A stretch of 64,000 nt of DNA from Planomonospora sp. ID82291 (GTDB lineage: Bacteria > Actinomycetota > Actinomycetes > Streptosporangiales > Streptosporangiaceae): NCBI RefSeq assembly GCF_015711645.1, contig NZ_JABTEX010000006.1:1-64000 (forward strand). The letters are read 5' to 3'. The position numbers and the translations under genes were made by a program. This document shows positions 10,501 through 17,407 of the stretch, piece by piece; position 1 is the stretch's first letter; each line of letters opens with the position of its first letter. A model generated the notes under the pieces. It searched no databases and was not told the origin of the DNA. It saw nothing but the letters and a program-made list of their open reading frames with translations.

Positions 10501-12244
10501 GGATGCCGGGCAGCATCTCCCGCTGCACCGCGTCGCGGATCGCCTCACCAGCCGGTTTGAGCTGGGTATGGACGAACAGGGCGAAGTCGCGGCCTTCCTT
10601 GGTCAGCTTCGCCATCGCCTGCCCGGCCGCCGACGTTGCCCCACTTTGCTGCTTTGCTGCCTCTTTGGCCGCTTTCTGTGCCTTGATCAGCTCGGCCTGG
10701 GCGTCGGCCAGTCGTTCGGCGGCGTTGCGTGCCTCCCGGCGTGCTTCGATGACGCCGCGCTCGGCGTCGCGTACGGCGTCGCGGGCGGCCTTCTCCGACT
10801 TGGCCGCCGCGACGGCCGCCTTGGCCGCCTCCTCGCGCGCCTCCCCGAGCGCGTACTCGGCGTCGCGGACGGCCTGCTGGCTGTCCTTGATCCGTTCCAG
10901 GGCGGCCTGTACTTCGTCGCTGCCCTCGACGCCCTTGGCGTCGGCTTCGGCTTTCTCGGACGCCAGATCGCCGTTGCGCTCCTTGACCTCAGCCAGCCGT
11001 TGCAGCGCCTGCCGGTAGGCGAGGTCGGCTTCCTGCTTGTCGAGGTCGCTGTTGAAGTCGCCCTCGGCCATGACCCGGTCGAGCCGCTCTTTGGCGCGCT
11101 TGACGGCGATCTCGGCGCCCTCTTCGTCGAGTGCCGCTCCCTTGGCCGCCAGCGCCAGGTCTTCCAATCGCTCCTGGGCGGAGCGCCGCGCGTCGCTCAG
11201 CGCTTCAACAGCCCGCTGGCTGGAGCGGTGCGCCTCGGCCAGGCGGCGCTCGGCCAGCTCCACCGACCGGGCCGCATCCCGCTGCCGTTCGGCTGCCTCT
11301 TCGGCGATTTCTGCCACGCGGCGGCGCGCCTCGCTGAGCTGCTCAGATGCCTGCTTGATGCGGTCCTGGGAGGCGGCCTCGGCTTCGGTGGCGTCGCGCA
11401 CCGCCCGGCGCGCGTTCTTGATCCTTTCGGCGGCCGCTTCCTGCGCGGCGGCATACGCCTGCGCGGAGGCGCCGCCGGCCGACTGCGCCGCTCCCAGCGC
11501 GGTCACGGCCTGCCCGATGCCGGAGAACCCGAGCAGCATCGCGCCCAAGCCCTGGCCGGCGGCGGCCGCCGCCGCCGGCAGGACGCCGAGCAGCCCGATC
11601 GCCTGCGCGGCTCCGGCCGCGAGCGCGACCAGGCCGCCGCCGGCCGCGCCCGCAGCCGCCGCCAGCAGCCCGAGCCCAGCGCCCTTGGCGGCAATCCCGG
11701 ACAACGACGTCAGGATCGACAGCGCGGCCTTGGCGCCGCTGGTGTCGGCCTTGACCGTCACCGGAATGGGGTTGCGGCGGGCGTTCTCGCGCAGGCTCTC
11801 GATCTCGGTATGCAGGGCGGTGATCTGCGCACGCGCCTGCTCGAGCTGCGCTTCCACCTCGACGGTGACCCGCGCCTGCGCCTGCCGGGCCGCGGCTTCC
11901 ACCTCGGCGCGCATCCGGGACGCATCCACATTCGGTGTCACACCGAGCCGGATGTCCCGCCCCGACGCATCCCGCAGCGTTCGCTCCAAGTCGGCGCGGA
12001 GCGTCGCCGAGTCCAGCGTCGCCTTCATGCGGATCTCTGACAGGCGACCGGCGGTCTGCTGAGCGGCGTCGATCTCCGCCAGCAGCCGCTTGGCGTCGAG
12101 CTCGGCCTCGACGCGGGCCCGTACCTTCGACAGCCGCTCGTCGATCGCCTTTTGCAGCTTGGCCGGCTTGATCGCGGACGGGTCGGCGACGACGTCCATG
12201 TTGATGACGCCGCCGTCGATCCCCCCGGCCCCGTTCACATCCAC
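7532..12244 (-). CDS. Tape measure protein
   Basis: About 1570 residues, the usual giant protein that sets tail length and passes through the tail tube. Residues ~180-240 are Ala/Gly-rich and hydrophobic. Residues ~265-530 are a long charged coiled coil (repeated AERIKNARRAVRDA-type segments). Residues ~875-980 are a Gly/Ser/Cys-rich low-complexity linker with CGCC. Residues ~1088-1285 hold tandem Trp-rich repeats (NVIKPALTALWGY-like). A ~38-residue block (SPGEAWLRPEAARWLGRGW) recurs near 1340 and 1467. At ~1.5 angstrom per residue the tail would be roughly 230 nm. The GTG start at 12244 is tentative; ATG at 12199 is an alternative. Confidence 0.9.
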   Translation of the reverse strand: MDVNGAGGIDGGVINMDVVADPSAIKPAKLQKAIDERLSKVRARVEAELDAKRLLAEIDAAQQTAGRLSEIRMKATLDSATLRADLERTLRDASGRDIRLGVTPNVDASRMRAEVEAAARQAQARVTVEVEAQLEQARAQITALHTEIESLRENARRNPIPVTVKADTSGAKAALSILTSLSGIAAKGAGLGLLAAAAGAAGGGLVALAAGAAQAIGLLGVLPAAAAAAGQGLGAMLLGFSGIGQAVTALGAAQSAGGASAQAYAAAQEAAAERIKNARRAVRDATEAEAASQDRIKQASEQLSEARRRVAEIAEEAAERQRDAARSVELAERRLAEAHRSSQRAVEALSDARRSAQERLEDLALAAKGAALDEEGAEIAVKRAKERLDRVMAEGDFNSDLDKQEADLAYRQALQRLAEVKERNGDLASEKAEADAKGVEGSDEVQAALERIKDSQQAVRDAEYALGEAREEAAKAAVAAAKSEKAARDAVRDAERGVIEARREARNAAERLADAQAELIKAQKAAKEAAKQQSGATSAAGQAMAKLTKEGRDFALFVHTQLKPAGEAIRDAVQREMLPGIQAGLRAALGLAKTVEKGMGKTGAAIGKVFREDFAALVSDPAFKLDLTEIMDGNAKATGAFGRAAVSVLGGFVKIVKAGTPFVVRLSDKIADFAQAFEDWASGAAAGGKNSGLYRFFDGAWQAASKLWRIVKDVGGGLFGILKLAAPSGGTLLEDLAVAAKNFHTWVDQPETQARLTAFFDNLVPLLRQVGTLLVGVVKFFGNLTENVVNSGALSWFVDVLQAIVTTLGEWAASPVIGEVLKWTLLIGGLTLAVATLASKFAFLKAGVGLLLKPLLATGKAIGKITQLSKVFSPGKGGGDDDSGSAPDKRRSPGGGQSGHGGGCGCCDGGSGSREGRSSDKKTSRKKGRTSGGGDGDLDAPDSGGRDNARGKHRRTSPASEGGKHRRPAASGKGGAVGKIADGASGVISKVAGAAKSGVAALGQYTAALAKAGGTALTTGISKVSGVLKTVGSAAVSGATQIGTLALSYGRVALQAGLAATKQIAMSAATGVIKAATMAWTGVQWLLNAALNANPISLIVLAIAALVAGVVYAYNNIESFRNFVDGAWKAISAAFSAAWNNVIKPALTALWGYIKNTLWPTVQALWTAVIQPTWQNISTAIKAAWENVIKPALTALWGFMKNTLGPAVSWLWQNAIKPAWDGIGGAIKAVWEKIIKPPLQSFWDFISKTLPEGFTKGVAAVKKIWDGLQEIAKAPVRFVVNSVYNGGILPMWNWLASKVNLPTLPKVTLGFARGGVVPGGAYGVLPGYSPGRDSLLAEVSPGEAWLRPEAARWLGRGWIDWVNQAARRGRLPRYATGGTVPKKQEDEGSSWTDWLKKGAAALARKVLGPLKQLAINTIGNGDGFRQIIGQVPGSLIDGAIGWLDSNRKPNNQKHARGGISSAASTLAAVSPGEARLRPQATAWLGADWVDSINSAARRGALPRYASGGVVGGAGALHASARRASRPVPIGRETGRTGSERPVVVNVYPQRGQSEQEIGTIAARKVGSYIR

Positions 12245-12294
12245 CGCGAAACCCCCGCCCCCCGACAAGCCGGGGCGACAGTGGCCTAAATCGC

Positions 12295-12340
12295 GGCTTA
12301 TGTCCTGGCGGGGACAGGGGCGGGCGACGGCGACATAAGC
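12295..12340. promoter_or_regulatory. GACATAAGC-type motif pair between tape measure and plus-strand genes
   Basis: GGCTTATGTC at 12295-12304 reads GACATAAGCC on the minus strand, 51 nt before the tape measure start. GACATAAGC at 12332-12340 reads toward the plus-strand genes. Together they form an inverted pair of the same element seen at 15582, 15681, 22707 and 53248. It may be a late promoter or operator. Confidence 0.4.
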
Positions 12341-12417
12341 GCCGCAACCCGGCAGCATCAGCGGCCGCAGCCGGACGCACCGCAGGCGCCCGGCGCAACC
12401 GACTCCAGGGGGCCGAC

Positions 12418-12567
12418 ATGTACGACGACGACTGCTGGACGGCGACAGCCGCAAGCGCCAGCGCGATCACCGCCGCCGGGGGAGGAGCGACCACCCTCAC
12501 CGCGCTGGCCGTACTCACCGGCGTTGGCCTGCTGGGCTACCGGTGGATCCGCCGCACCCGTGACTAG
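12418..12567 (+). CDS. Small single-pass membrane protein
   Basis: 49 residues: an acidic N-terminus (MYDDDCW), a hydrophobic helix (LTALAVLTGVGLLGY) and a basic end (RWIRRTRD). AGGGGGCCGAC precedes the ATG. It overlaps the glycosyltransferase start, so the two are probably coupled and the small protein may partner it in the membrane. Function unknown. Confidence 0.5.
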   Translation: MYDDDCWTATAASASAITAAGGGATTLTALAVLTGVGLLGYRWIRRTRD

Positions 12568-13789
12568 AAGACGACGGGCCCGGAACGTCTCCCGGATCGG
12601 GTGGGCGGTCGCAGTCGCGGGCGCCGCGTGGGCGTTCGGCTGGCGGGCCGCCACCGACTCCCTGGCCGGCAGCCTGTACGGCGTCACTACGCTGGCCCTG
12701 GTCGCGATGCTGATCCTGGCCGCGCTGCCCAGCAGGGCCCGGACCCGGTCGATCGTGCCGGGCCGGGTCGTGGCCATCGTGCCGACCTACAACGAAGACC
12801 CGGCGGCACTGCAGGCGACCATCACCGCCCTGCTGGCCTCAACGGTCCCGCTGGCCGAAATCCACGTCGTCGACGACGGTTCAATGCCGCCGGCCGCTCC
12901 GCATGCGCAGGTCCGCTGGCACCGCCACCCCAACGCCGGCAAACGCCACGCCCAGACCGTCGTGCTCGCCGAACTGGCCGCCGCCCGCGACGCCGGAGCC
13001 CCGCGCGCCGACTACATCCTCACCGTGGACTCCGACTCCGTGATCGGACCCGACGCCGTCGGCCACCTGCTGCAGGCCATGTCCGACCCGGGCGTTCAGG
13101 CCGCCACCGGCCTGATCATGGTCCGCAACCTCTCGGGGCTCATCGCGGCGATCACCGACCTGGAGATGCAGGTGGCCTGCCTGACGATGCGCGCCGCCCG
13201 CTCCCGCCTAGGCGTCGTCGCCCCCTGCTCGGGCGCCCTATCGCTGTACCGGGCCGACCTCGTGCTGGACAACCTCGCCGACTATGTCGCCTCCGGCACC
13301 GCCGGCGACGACCGCCGCCTGACCCACTACGCGCTGCAGCGCGGCAAAGCGGTGGCGGTCAACGCCGCCGTCGTCCACACCGACATGCCGACGACCCTGC
13401 GGGGAGTGTGGCGCCAACGCGTCCGCTGGTATCGCTCCTACTGGCTGTACGCCCTGTGGGAGGTGCGGCACCTGCCGCCGCTTCCGGCCGCCTGGCGTAT
13501 CTACAGCCTCACCCTGGCCGCCGTCACCCCGCTCGCGCTGGCCGCCGCCTTCCTCCTGGCGCCCCTCACCACCGGGCAGCCCGCATGGCAAGGGCTGATC
13601 TACTGGACCGGCTGGATGTACATCATGGCCGCCCACTACCTGGGCCGCCCCGGGCTGCCGCTTCGCCGACGCATCGCCATCTGGCTGGCCGGCACCCCCC
13701 TCATGGTGGCCGCGCAACTTCTCGTGATCCGGCCCGCCATGTGGCAGGCCCTGGCTCAAGCCCGCGACCGCGCCTGGTCCACCCGCTGA
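12560..13789 (+). CDS. Membrane glycosyltransferase family 2, hyaluronan/chitin-synthase-like
   Basis: 409 residues. Two N-terminal membrane helices (~15-55) are followed by a GT2 domain with VPTYNEDP, VVDDGS, the DxD-type VDSDS, GDDRR and the processive-synthase QRVRW motif, and then three to four C-terminal helices. This order matches inner-membrane beta-polysaccharide synthases (hyaluronan, chitin or cellulose type), which use UDP-sugars and extrude the chain. The substrate cannot be told. The GTG at 12560 (GTGACTAG overlap) is preferred; TTG at 12524 is possible. It is a plus-strand insertion in a minus-strand tail module, typical of a 'moron', and could alter the host surface. Confidence 0.8.
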   Translation: MTRRRRARNVSRIGWAVAVAGAAWAFGWRAATDSLAGSLYGVTTLALVAMLILAALPSRARTRSIVPGRVVAIVPTYNEDPAALQATITALLASTVPLAEIHVVDDGSMPPAAPHAQVRWHRHPNAGKRHAQTVVLAELAAARDAGAPRADYILTVDSDSVIGPDAVGHLLQAMSDPGVQAATGLIMVRNLSGLIAAITDLEMQVACLTMRAARSRLGVVAPCSGALSLYRADLVLDNLADYVASGTAGDDRRLTHYALQRGKAVAVNAAVVHTDMPTTLRGVWRQRVRWYRSYWLYALWEVRHLPPLPAAWRIYSLTLAAVTPLALAAAFLLAPLTTGQPAWQGLIYWTGWMYIMAAHYLGRPGLPLRRRIAIWLAGTPLMVAAQLLVIRPAMWQALAQARDRAWSTR

Positions 13790-13851
13790 CCATAACCGAA
13801 TCTACTTTGTACAGGCCGCAGCATCACACAACCCTCCCACCAGCGGAAAAA

Positions 13852-13931
13852 CAAAACCCACCAGCAGCGTCTCCGGCTCGACGATCACCGTGGCCGCGGG
13901 CTCCTACGACATCGCCCGCTGGACGCCCTGA
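13852..13931 (+). pseudogene. Possible remnant of a tail-type protein C-terminus
   Basis: A short stretch after the glycosyltransferase reads SVSGSTITVAAGSYDIARW followed by a stop, which looks like the end of a beta-rich phage protein, but it has no start. It may be a relic of the insertion event that brought in the glycosyltransferase. Weakly supported. Confidence 0.2.
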
Positions 13932-13941
13932 CGTCGCGGCA

Positions 13942-13974
13942 ACGGCCCGGGGGCGCAATGCGTACCCGGGCCGT
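13942..13974. terminator. Convergent terminator hairpin
   Basis: Perfect 10-bp stem (ACGGCCCGGG with CCCGGGCCGT) around a 13-nt loop. It lies between the 3' ends of the plus-strand glycosyltransferase and the minus-strand chaperone gene, so it can serve both directions. Confidence 0.6.
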
Positions 13975-13976
13975 GC

Positions 13977-14785
13977 TCACTGGATGACGTTCGCGCTGGC
14001 CGCCATGATGGCGAAGGCGCGATCCATGCCGCTCCTGCCGCCCGCGGCACCGCTGGCGTTCTTGACCCAGGCGGGCCGGCGGAAGGTGTGCGGTTTCTTC
14101 CTGCGGTGGTCGGCGGCCATGACGCCGATCTCGTCGCCGAGCATGGCCAGCAGTTCGTCCTTGCGGTCCCACGGTTCGGCGCGCTGCTCGGGCGTGAGGT
14201 GGACCAGCGCGTCATGGGGGAGCCGGTGGACCAGGGCTAGGAAGCGGCGGACTCCGAGGAAGCCTCGGTCGCCGGGGCGTCGCCAGAGTCCGCGGAGTTC
14301 GACTCGGGGGTAGTGGTGGGCGAAGTCGGCATCGAGGTCGTCCCACCGCTGGAGGTAGCGGAGGACGTCGGAGATTCCCCCAGGCGCAGCCCGTAGATGT
14401 TCATCAGGCCCTTGACCAGGGCGATGACGTCCGAGACCGACGGGCGAGCGGCCAGGAACGCCTCGTAGCCTTCGTCGGTGAGCAGGCGCCGGCCGATCTT
14501 CTTGGCGGCCTCCAGGACCTCGTCGGGCAGGTTCTTGTTCATCACCAGCAGGTCGATGAGGGTGTCCAGGACGGACACGGTGGCCGCGTCGGGGTCCTGG
14601 GACTTGAAGGAGTCGATCGCGGTGCGGAAGATGAGCGCGATGTCGACGTCGATTTCCGTCAGCGGCTCCAGCACATCCAGCGGGAGTTCCTGCGGAAGGT
14701 GGCAGATGGTCTGGCCGCGGAACTTCAGCGGGAACGGTGTGCCTTCGGCGATCCGATCCGCGCGGGCGGCGTCCAGGTCGAGCAT
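13977..14785 (-). CDS. Tail assembly chaperone, frameshifted long form (gpGT-like)
   Basis: The frameshift product shares the first ~135 residues with the short form, then continues in the -1 frame (GGISDVLRYLQRWDDLDADF) to a stop at 13977. The downstream frame has no start of its own near the junction and codes for a sensible domain ending AFAIMAASANVIQ. Long-tailed phages make gpG and gpGT in a fixed ratio to chaperone the tape measure. Position between tail tube and tape measure genes is exactly as expected. The coordinates span both frames. Confidence 0.8.
14237..14785 (-). CDS. Tail assembly chaperone, short form (gpG-like)
   Basis: 182 residues from an ATG at 14785 behind CAAGGAGCCCCTGGGA. 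The mostly helical N-terminal part (MLDLDAARADRIAEGTPFPL) is followed by a Ser/Thr/Glu-rich low-complexity tail after the slippery site, as is usual for the unframeshifted product. It would coat the tape measure before tube assembly and is absent from the virion. Confidence 0.8.
   Translation of the reverse strand: MLDLDAARADRIAEGTPFPLKFRGQTICHLPQELPLDVLEPLTEIDVDIALIFRTAIDSFKSQDPDAATVSVLDTLIDLLVMNKNLPDEVLEAAKKIGRRLLTDEGYEAFLAARPSVSDVIALVKGLMNIYGLRLGESPTSSATSSGGTTSMPTSPTTTPESNSADSGDAPATEASSESAAS
14375..14381 (-). other. Programmed -1 ribosomal slippage site
   Basis: On the minus strand the heptamer G-GGG-GAA is read in frame as CTG GGG GAA. A one-base slip back gives GGG GGA ATC, entering the long downstream frame. 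G-GGG-GAA is a usual slippery type in actinophage tail chaperone genes. Confidence 0.7.
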
Positions 14786-14872
14786 TCCCAGGGGCTCCTT
14801 GCGTGTGGTGTCGGGCGGGTGCGGGCTGGACGGTAGACCGCCGCCCGGTTTGCGTCGCGCCGGTGCCGTAGT

Positions 14873-14919
14873 GCACCGGCCGGGCATGAGCGGGTGTGCG
14901 GCTCACGCCCGGCCGGTGC
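14873..14919 (-). terminator. Hairpin after tail tube gene
   Basis: A 13-bp perfect stem (GCACCGGCCGGGC with its complement), with further pairing inside, lies just after the tail tube stop and before the chaperone genes. It probably lowers chaperone expression relative to the abundant tube protein. Confidence 0.6.
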
Positions 14920-14922
14920 GGG

Positions 14923-15525
14923 TCAGGCGGGGGCGGGGTTGAAGGCGGCCCAGGACTCGGCGATCACGTCGTAGTAGGCGGAACCCACGTCAGAGCCGAG
15001 CACCGACAGGCGCAGCGGCAGCGTGGAGGAACTGGTCTTCTCGAAGGTCTGCTCGACGCCTTCGGCCTGCTCAGCGCGCGGGATGATGCGCCGCATCCGG
15101 CGCAGCGGGCCGTCGCCGAGCTCCAGGCAGGCGGCCACCTCGACGCGCTGCCCAATGGCGGGCGGGGTGAACTTGTAGTAGGCCGTACCGCCGCCGGACG
15201 GGGTGACCTTCTCCACCGACCCGCCGCCGTAGACCGCCTGGAACGACTTCAGCGTCCACTCCAGCAAGTCCACTTCCAGGGTCGCGGAGTCCTCGGTCTG
15301 CCAGCGCTTGACCGGGTAGTTGCTCTGGTGCGCCCTCGTCTCCTCAAACTGGGGGTCGGTGGCCCAGTTCAAGCTGTCGGGGGTGAACATTCCGACGTCG
15401 TACCAGCCCGTCGGCATCGCCACGGCCGGTCCGTCCGGCGCGGTCGTGCCGACCGGGGCCAGCCACAGCTTGGCCACCTGCGCGGTAAACACATTCTCGG
15501 CACCCACAGGGGTCCTCCCAGCCAC
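14923..15525 (-). CDS. Major tail (tail tube) protein
   Basis: 200 residues, with the usual actinophage layout: an N-terminal VAKLWLAPVGTTAPDGP, TGWYDVGMFTPDSLNWATDP, a central beta region and a C-terminal SAYYDVIAESWAAFNPAPA. Size, order (tube, chaperones, tape measure) and sequence fit the siphovirus tube subunit. Its upstream side faces divergent plus-strand genes. Head-completion genes would normally come before it, and none are present. Confidence 0.85.
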   Translation of the reverse strand: MAGRTPVGAENVFTAQVAKLWLAPVGTTAPDGPAVAMPTGWYDVGMFTPDSLNWATDPQFEETRAHQSNYPVKRWQTEDSATLEVDLLEWTLKSFQAVYGGGSVEKVTPSGGGTAYYKFTPPAIGQRVEVAACLELGDGPLRRMRRIIPRAEQAEGVEQTFEKTSSSTLPLRLSVLGSDVGSAYYDVIAESWAAFNPAPA

Positions 15526-15581
15526 TCATCACGCCGGCCGGTTGGGGTCGGCGTGGTCGGGTTGGGGACCCGGGCGGACAG

Positions 15582-15604
15582 TACGTAAGCGGGCGGCTTA
15601 CGTC
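15582..15604. promoter_or_regulatory. ACGTAAGC inverted repeat in divergent promoter region
   Basis: ACGTAAGC (15583-15590) and GCTTACGT (15596-15603) form a perfect inverted repeat with a 5-nt spacer, between the tail tube gene (minus) and the gene at 15720 (plus). It contains two copies of the GACGTAAGC-type element, one per strand, and may be an operator or divergent late promoter. Confidence 0.45.
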
Positions 15605-15680
15605 GCGGCGGGTGCCGGCCGGGACGGAAGGGGCCGTGGGCGGCCGGGCGCGGAAAAGGCGCACATGCTCTGACCTGCGC

Positions 15681-15696
15681 GATGCGACGTAAGCTC
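15681..15696 (+). promoter_or_regulatory. GATGCGACGTAAGCTC element
   Basis: The 16-nt sequence is identical to 53248-53263 before the endolysin and differs at two positions from 22707-22722. It ends 24 nt before the gene at 15720, the same distance as the 22707 copy has to the gene at 22746. Confidence 0.5.
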
Positions 15697-15719
15697 ATGT
15701 TTCGGCTACACGTCCGGTC

Positions 15720-15887
15720 ATGGTCACGACGACATCTGCGGCTGAGCCGTACGCCGGCGGCTCGGCCCGCTGGCGCTGCATGCTGACGTGCGAGCTGGAG
15801 CGCCGCTGGCAGGAGGCGCCGCATCGGCAGGCGGCGCTTTCGGCTGCGCGGCGGCACTACCTCACGACGCACTGGGCGCGGCCATGA
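15720..15887 (+). CDS. Small unknown phage protein
   Basis: 55 residues: an N-terminal Ala/Thr-rich part and a helical part (RWRCMLTCELERRWQEAPHR). It overlaps the next gene by ATGA and lies 24 nt downstream of the GACGTAAGCTC element. Function unknown. Confidence 0.5.
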   Translation: MVTTTSAAEPYAGGSARWRCMLTCELERRWQEAPHRQAALSAARRHYLTTHWARP

Positions 15888-16243
15888 GCGGCTCGGAGAT
15901 CGGGAACGTGGTGCTGTCAGCGGTGCGGCTGGCCGTGGTCATCTCGCCCGTCATGCTGGCCGTGGGCGCGCTGGCGTTCCTGGTGGGGGCGAAGGTGGGG
16001 CGGGCGCACAGCGCACGCGAGGTGGCGCGGCTGAAGGCCCGGCTGGGCACGTTCGCGCGGGTGCTGGCTCCGCTGCCGCAGGCGCTGCGCGCCGGGCGCG
16101 GAGGCGCGTTCATCGCCCGTCAGGACCTGGCGGTGCTCGCGCTGCTGGTCGAGCACGAAGGCCCCGATGGAGAACAGCTGGTCGCGCTGGAGGAGGTGTT
16201 CCGTAACTCGCCTGCGTCACCGACGAATGGACACGTCGATTAA
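15884..16243 (+). CDS. Small membrane-anchored protein
   Basis: 119 residues from the ATG at 15884 (ATGA overlap). One strong membrane segment near the N-terminus (LAVVISPVMLAVGALAFLVG) is followed by a basic helical cytoplasmic part. It belongs to the same divergent late unit as the gene before it. Possibly lysis- or assembly-related, but nothing proves this. Confidence 0.55.
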   Translation: MSGSEIGNVVLSAVRLAVVISPVMLAVGALAFLVGAKVGRAHSAREVARLKARLGTFARVLAPLPQALRAGRGGAFIARQDLAVLALLVEHEGPDGEQLVALEEVFRNSPASPTNGHVD

Positions 16244-16286
16244 CCATCTTGTACTTTAATGATTGTTGGATCGGGGGGCGATCCCG
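16228..16286 (+). promoter_or_regulatory. TTAAC-type promoter with leader stem-loop
   Basis: -35 TGGACA (16228-16233), 16-nt spacer containing ATTAAC, -10 TGTACT (16250-16255). The leader then forms a short hairpin at 16272-16286 with stem CGGG/CCCG and loop GGGCGAT. It drives the 16331 gene and probably the plus-strand run that follows. Confidence 0.7.
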
Positions 16287-16330
16287 GTTCGGTGTCCGCC
16301 CAGGTCACAGCCATCATGAAAGGACTAGCG

Positions 16331-16696
16331 ATGGTCTTCGATCCCCTGCCGTATGAGGGCTACCTCGCAGCCGAACTGGCCGATCACGGCTTCGACGCGG
16401 GCGTCCGCGACATCGACAAGTTCGGCGACGACGCCTCACGGGCCGTCGTCACCTACCGCCTGCGCAACATCGAGGTCGCCGTCAACGAGCAGGACGGCGA
16501 CGTCACCTTGCGCGTGTACGGCGAGGACGACCCGACCTACGAGCACGGCTACGACCAGGCCACCTTCCAGCCCATGATCTACCCGCAGGTCATCCTCTCC
16601 GCGATCACAGCTGCGACCGCCACCAGCGCCGACCACGGCCACCTGGCCCGCGCCGACTCCATGGCCGCGCACCGCGCAAGCCTCACAGCCGCCTGA
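16331..16696 (+). CDS. Unknown phage protein, first gene of RNA-repair operon
   Basis: 121 residues from the ATG at 16331 behind AAAGGACTAGCG. The sequence is acidic (FGDDASRAVVTYRLRNIEVAV, TLRVYGEDDPTYEHGYDQ) with no recognised domain, signal or membrane segment. It is the first gene after a TTAAC-type promoter and leader hairpin. Confidence 0.55.
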   Translation: MVFDPLPYEGYLAAELADHGFDAGVRDIDKFGDDASRAVVTYRLRNIEVAVNEQDGDVTLRVYGEDDPTYEHGYDQATFQPMIYPQVILSAITAATATSADHGHLARADSMAAHRASLTAA

Positions 16697-16777
16697 CCGC
16701 CCTCACCCCGATGGCCTGCCTCACTCCCCTTCCCGCGCGGGGTGAGGCGGCCGCCCGCCCTCTGATCAAGGACCCTC

Positions 16778-17356
16778 ATGCCCTCCATCGACTGGCCCAC
16801 CGCCCTGCAGCGCGACCTGTGGGCCGAGCCGTACCGACCCGACGAGCGCGTCGCCATCGCCGAGATGCCCCTCCACAGCGCCGAACGGGCGTACGGCGTG
16901 CTCCTCAACCACGACAGCCTGGCCGCTGCGGCCGTGGCCAGGTACGCGATGCGCAACCCCGCCCCCGACGGGGTCGGCGACTGGTGGCCGCGCACTTCCA
17001 AGGAGCGCAGCCGCGTCCGCCGCGAGCCGCGCGAGTGGATCACCTCCACGCCGCTGGCCCGCGCGCTGAAAGGCCGCATCGACTACGTCGGCGACGTCGA
17101 CCTCACCTACGAACTGAACGACTCCAACGGCTACTGCGTCGACATGACGGTGCGCGACCTGCTGACGTACCTGCGCAACCAGCCGCTCGACGCCAAGGTC
17201 GTCGTGTTCTCCGACGCCGAAGGCAACACCGTGCATCCCGTTCATCGGGTCACCATCGACACCTTCTTCGCCGCTGGCCCCCGCAACTTCGACAACGAAC
17301 TCGTCGGCAACGGCCAGGGCGGTGTGCGCTGCGTCGCCCTGTGGCCCGCCGACTAG
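16778..17356 (+). CDS. Unknown phage protein
   Basis: 192 residues. The C-terminal half has a segment (VRDLLTYLRNQPLDAKVVVF followed by SDAEGN) of a type seen in several small actinobacterial proteins, preceded by a Trp/Arg-rich part. A strong hairpin follows the stop. Function not recognised. Confidence 0.55.
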   Translation: MPSIDWPTALQRDLWAEPYRPDERVAIAEMPLHSAERAYGVLLNHDSLAAAAVARYAMRNPAPDGVGDWWPRTSKERSRVRREPREWITSTPLARALKGRIDYVGDVDLTYELNDSNGYCVDMTVRDLLTYLRNQPLDAKVVVFSDAEGNTVHPVHRVTIDTFFAAGPRNFDNELVGNGQGGVRCVALWPAD

Positions 17357-17375
17357 CCCTTCCCTCTTCGTCTCC

Positions 17376-17397
17376 GCCCCGCCCTCACGGGCGGGGC
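17376..17397 (+). terminator. Intercistronic hairpin
   Basis: GCCCCGCCC and GGGCGGGGC pair perfectly around a 4-nt loop, 20 nt after a stop and just before the next ribosome site. It has no U tract, so it may be an attenuator or RNA-stability element. Confidence 0.5.
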
Positions 17398-17407
17398 ACC
17401 CCCACCG

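Noticed and set aside
8756-12040. A long plus-strand open frame (about 1094 codons) across the tape measure gene
   Set aside because: It is antisense to a well-supported tape measure protein, has no protein-like composition (Arg/Gly/His-rich) and arises from GC-rich codon bias.
13801-13830. Another TTAAC-type promoter (TTTGTACAGG near 13808)
   Set aside because: It lacks the TTAAC box at the right distance in either direction and has no gene positioned to use it.
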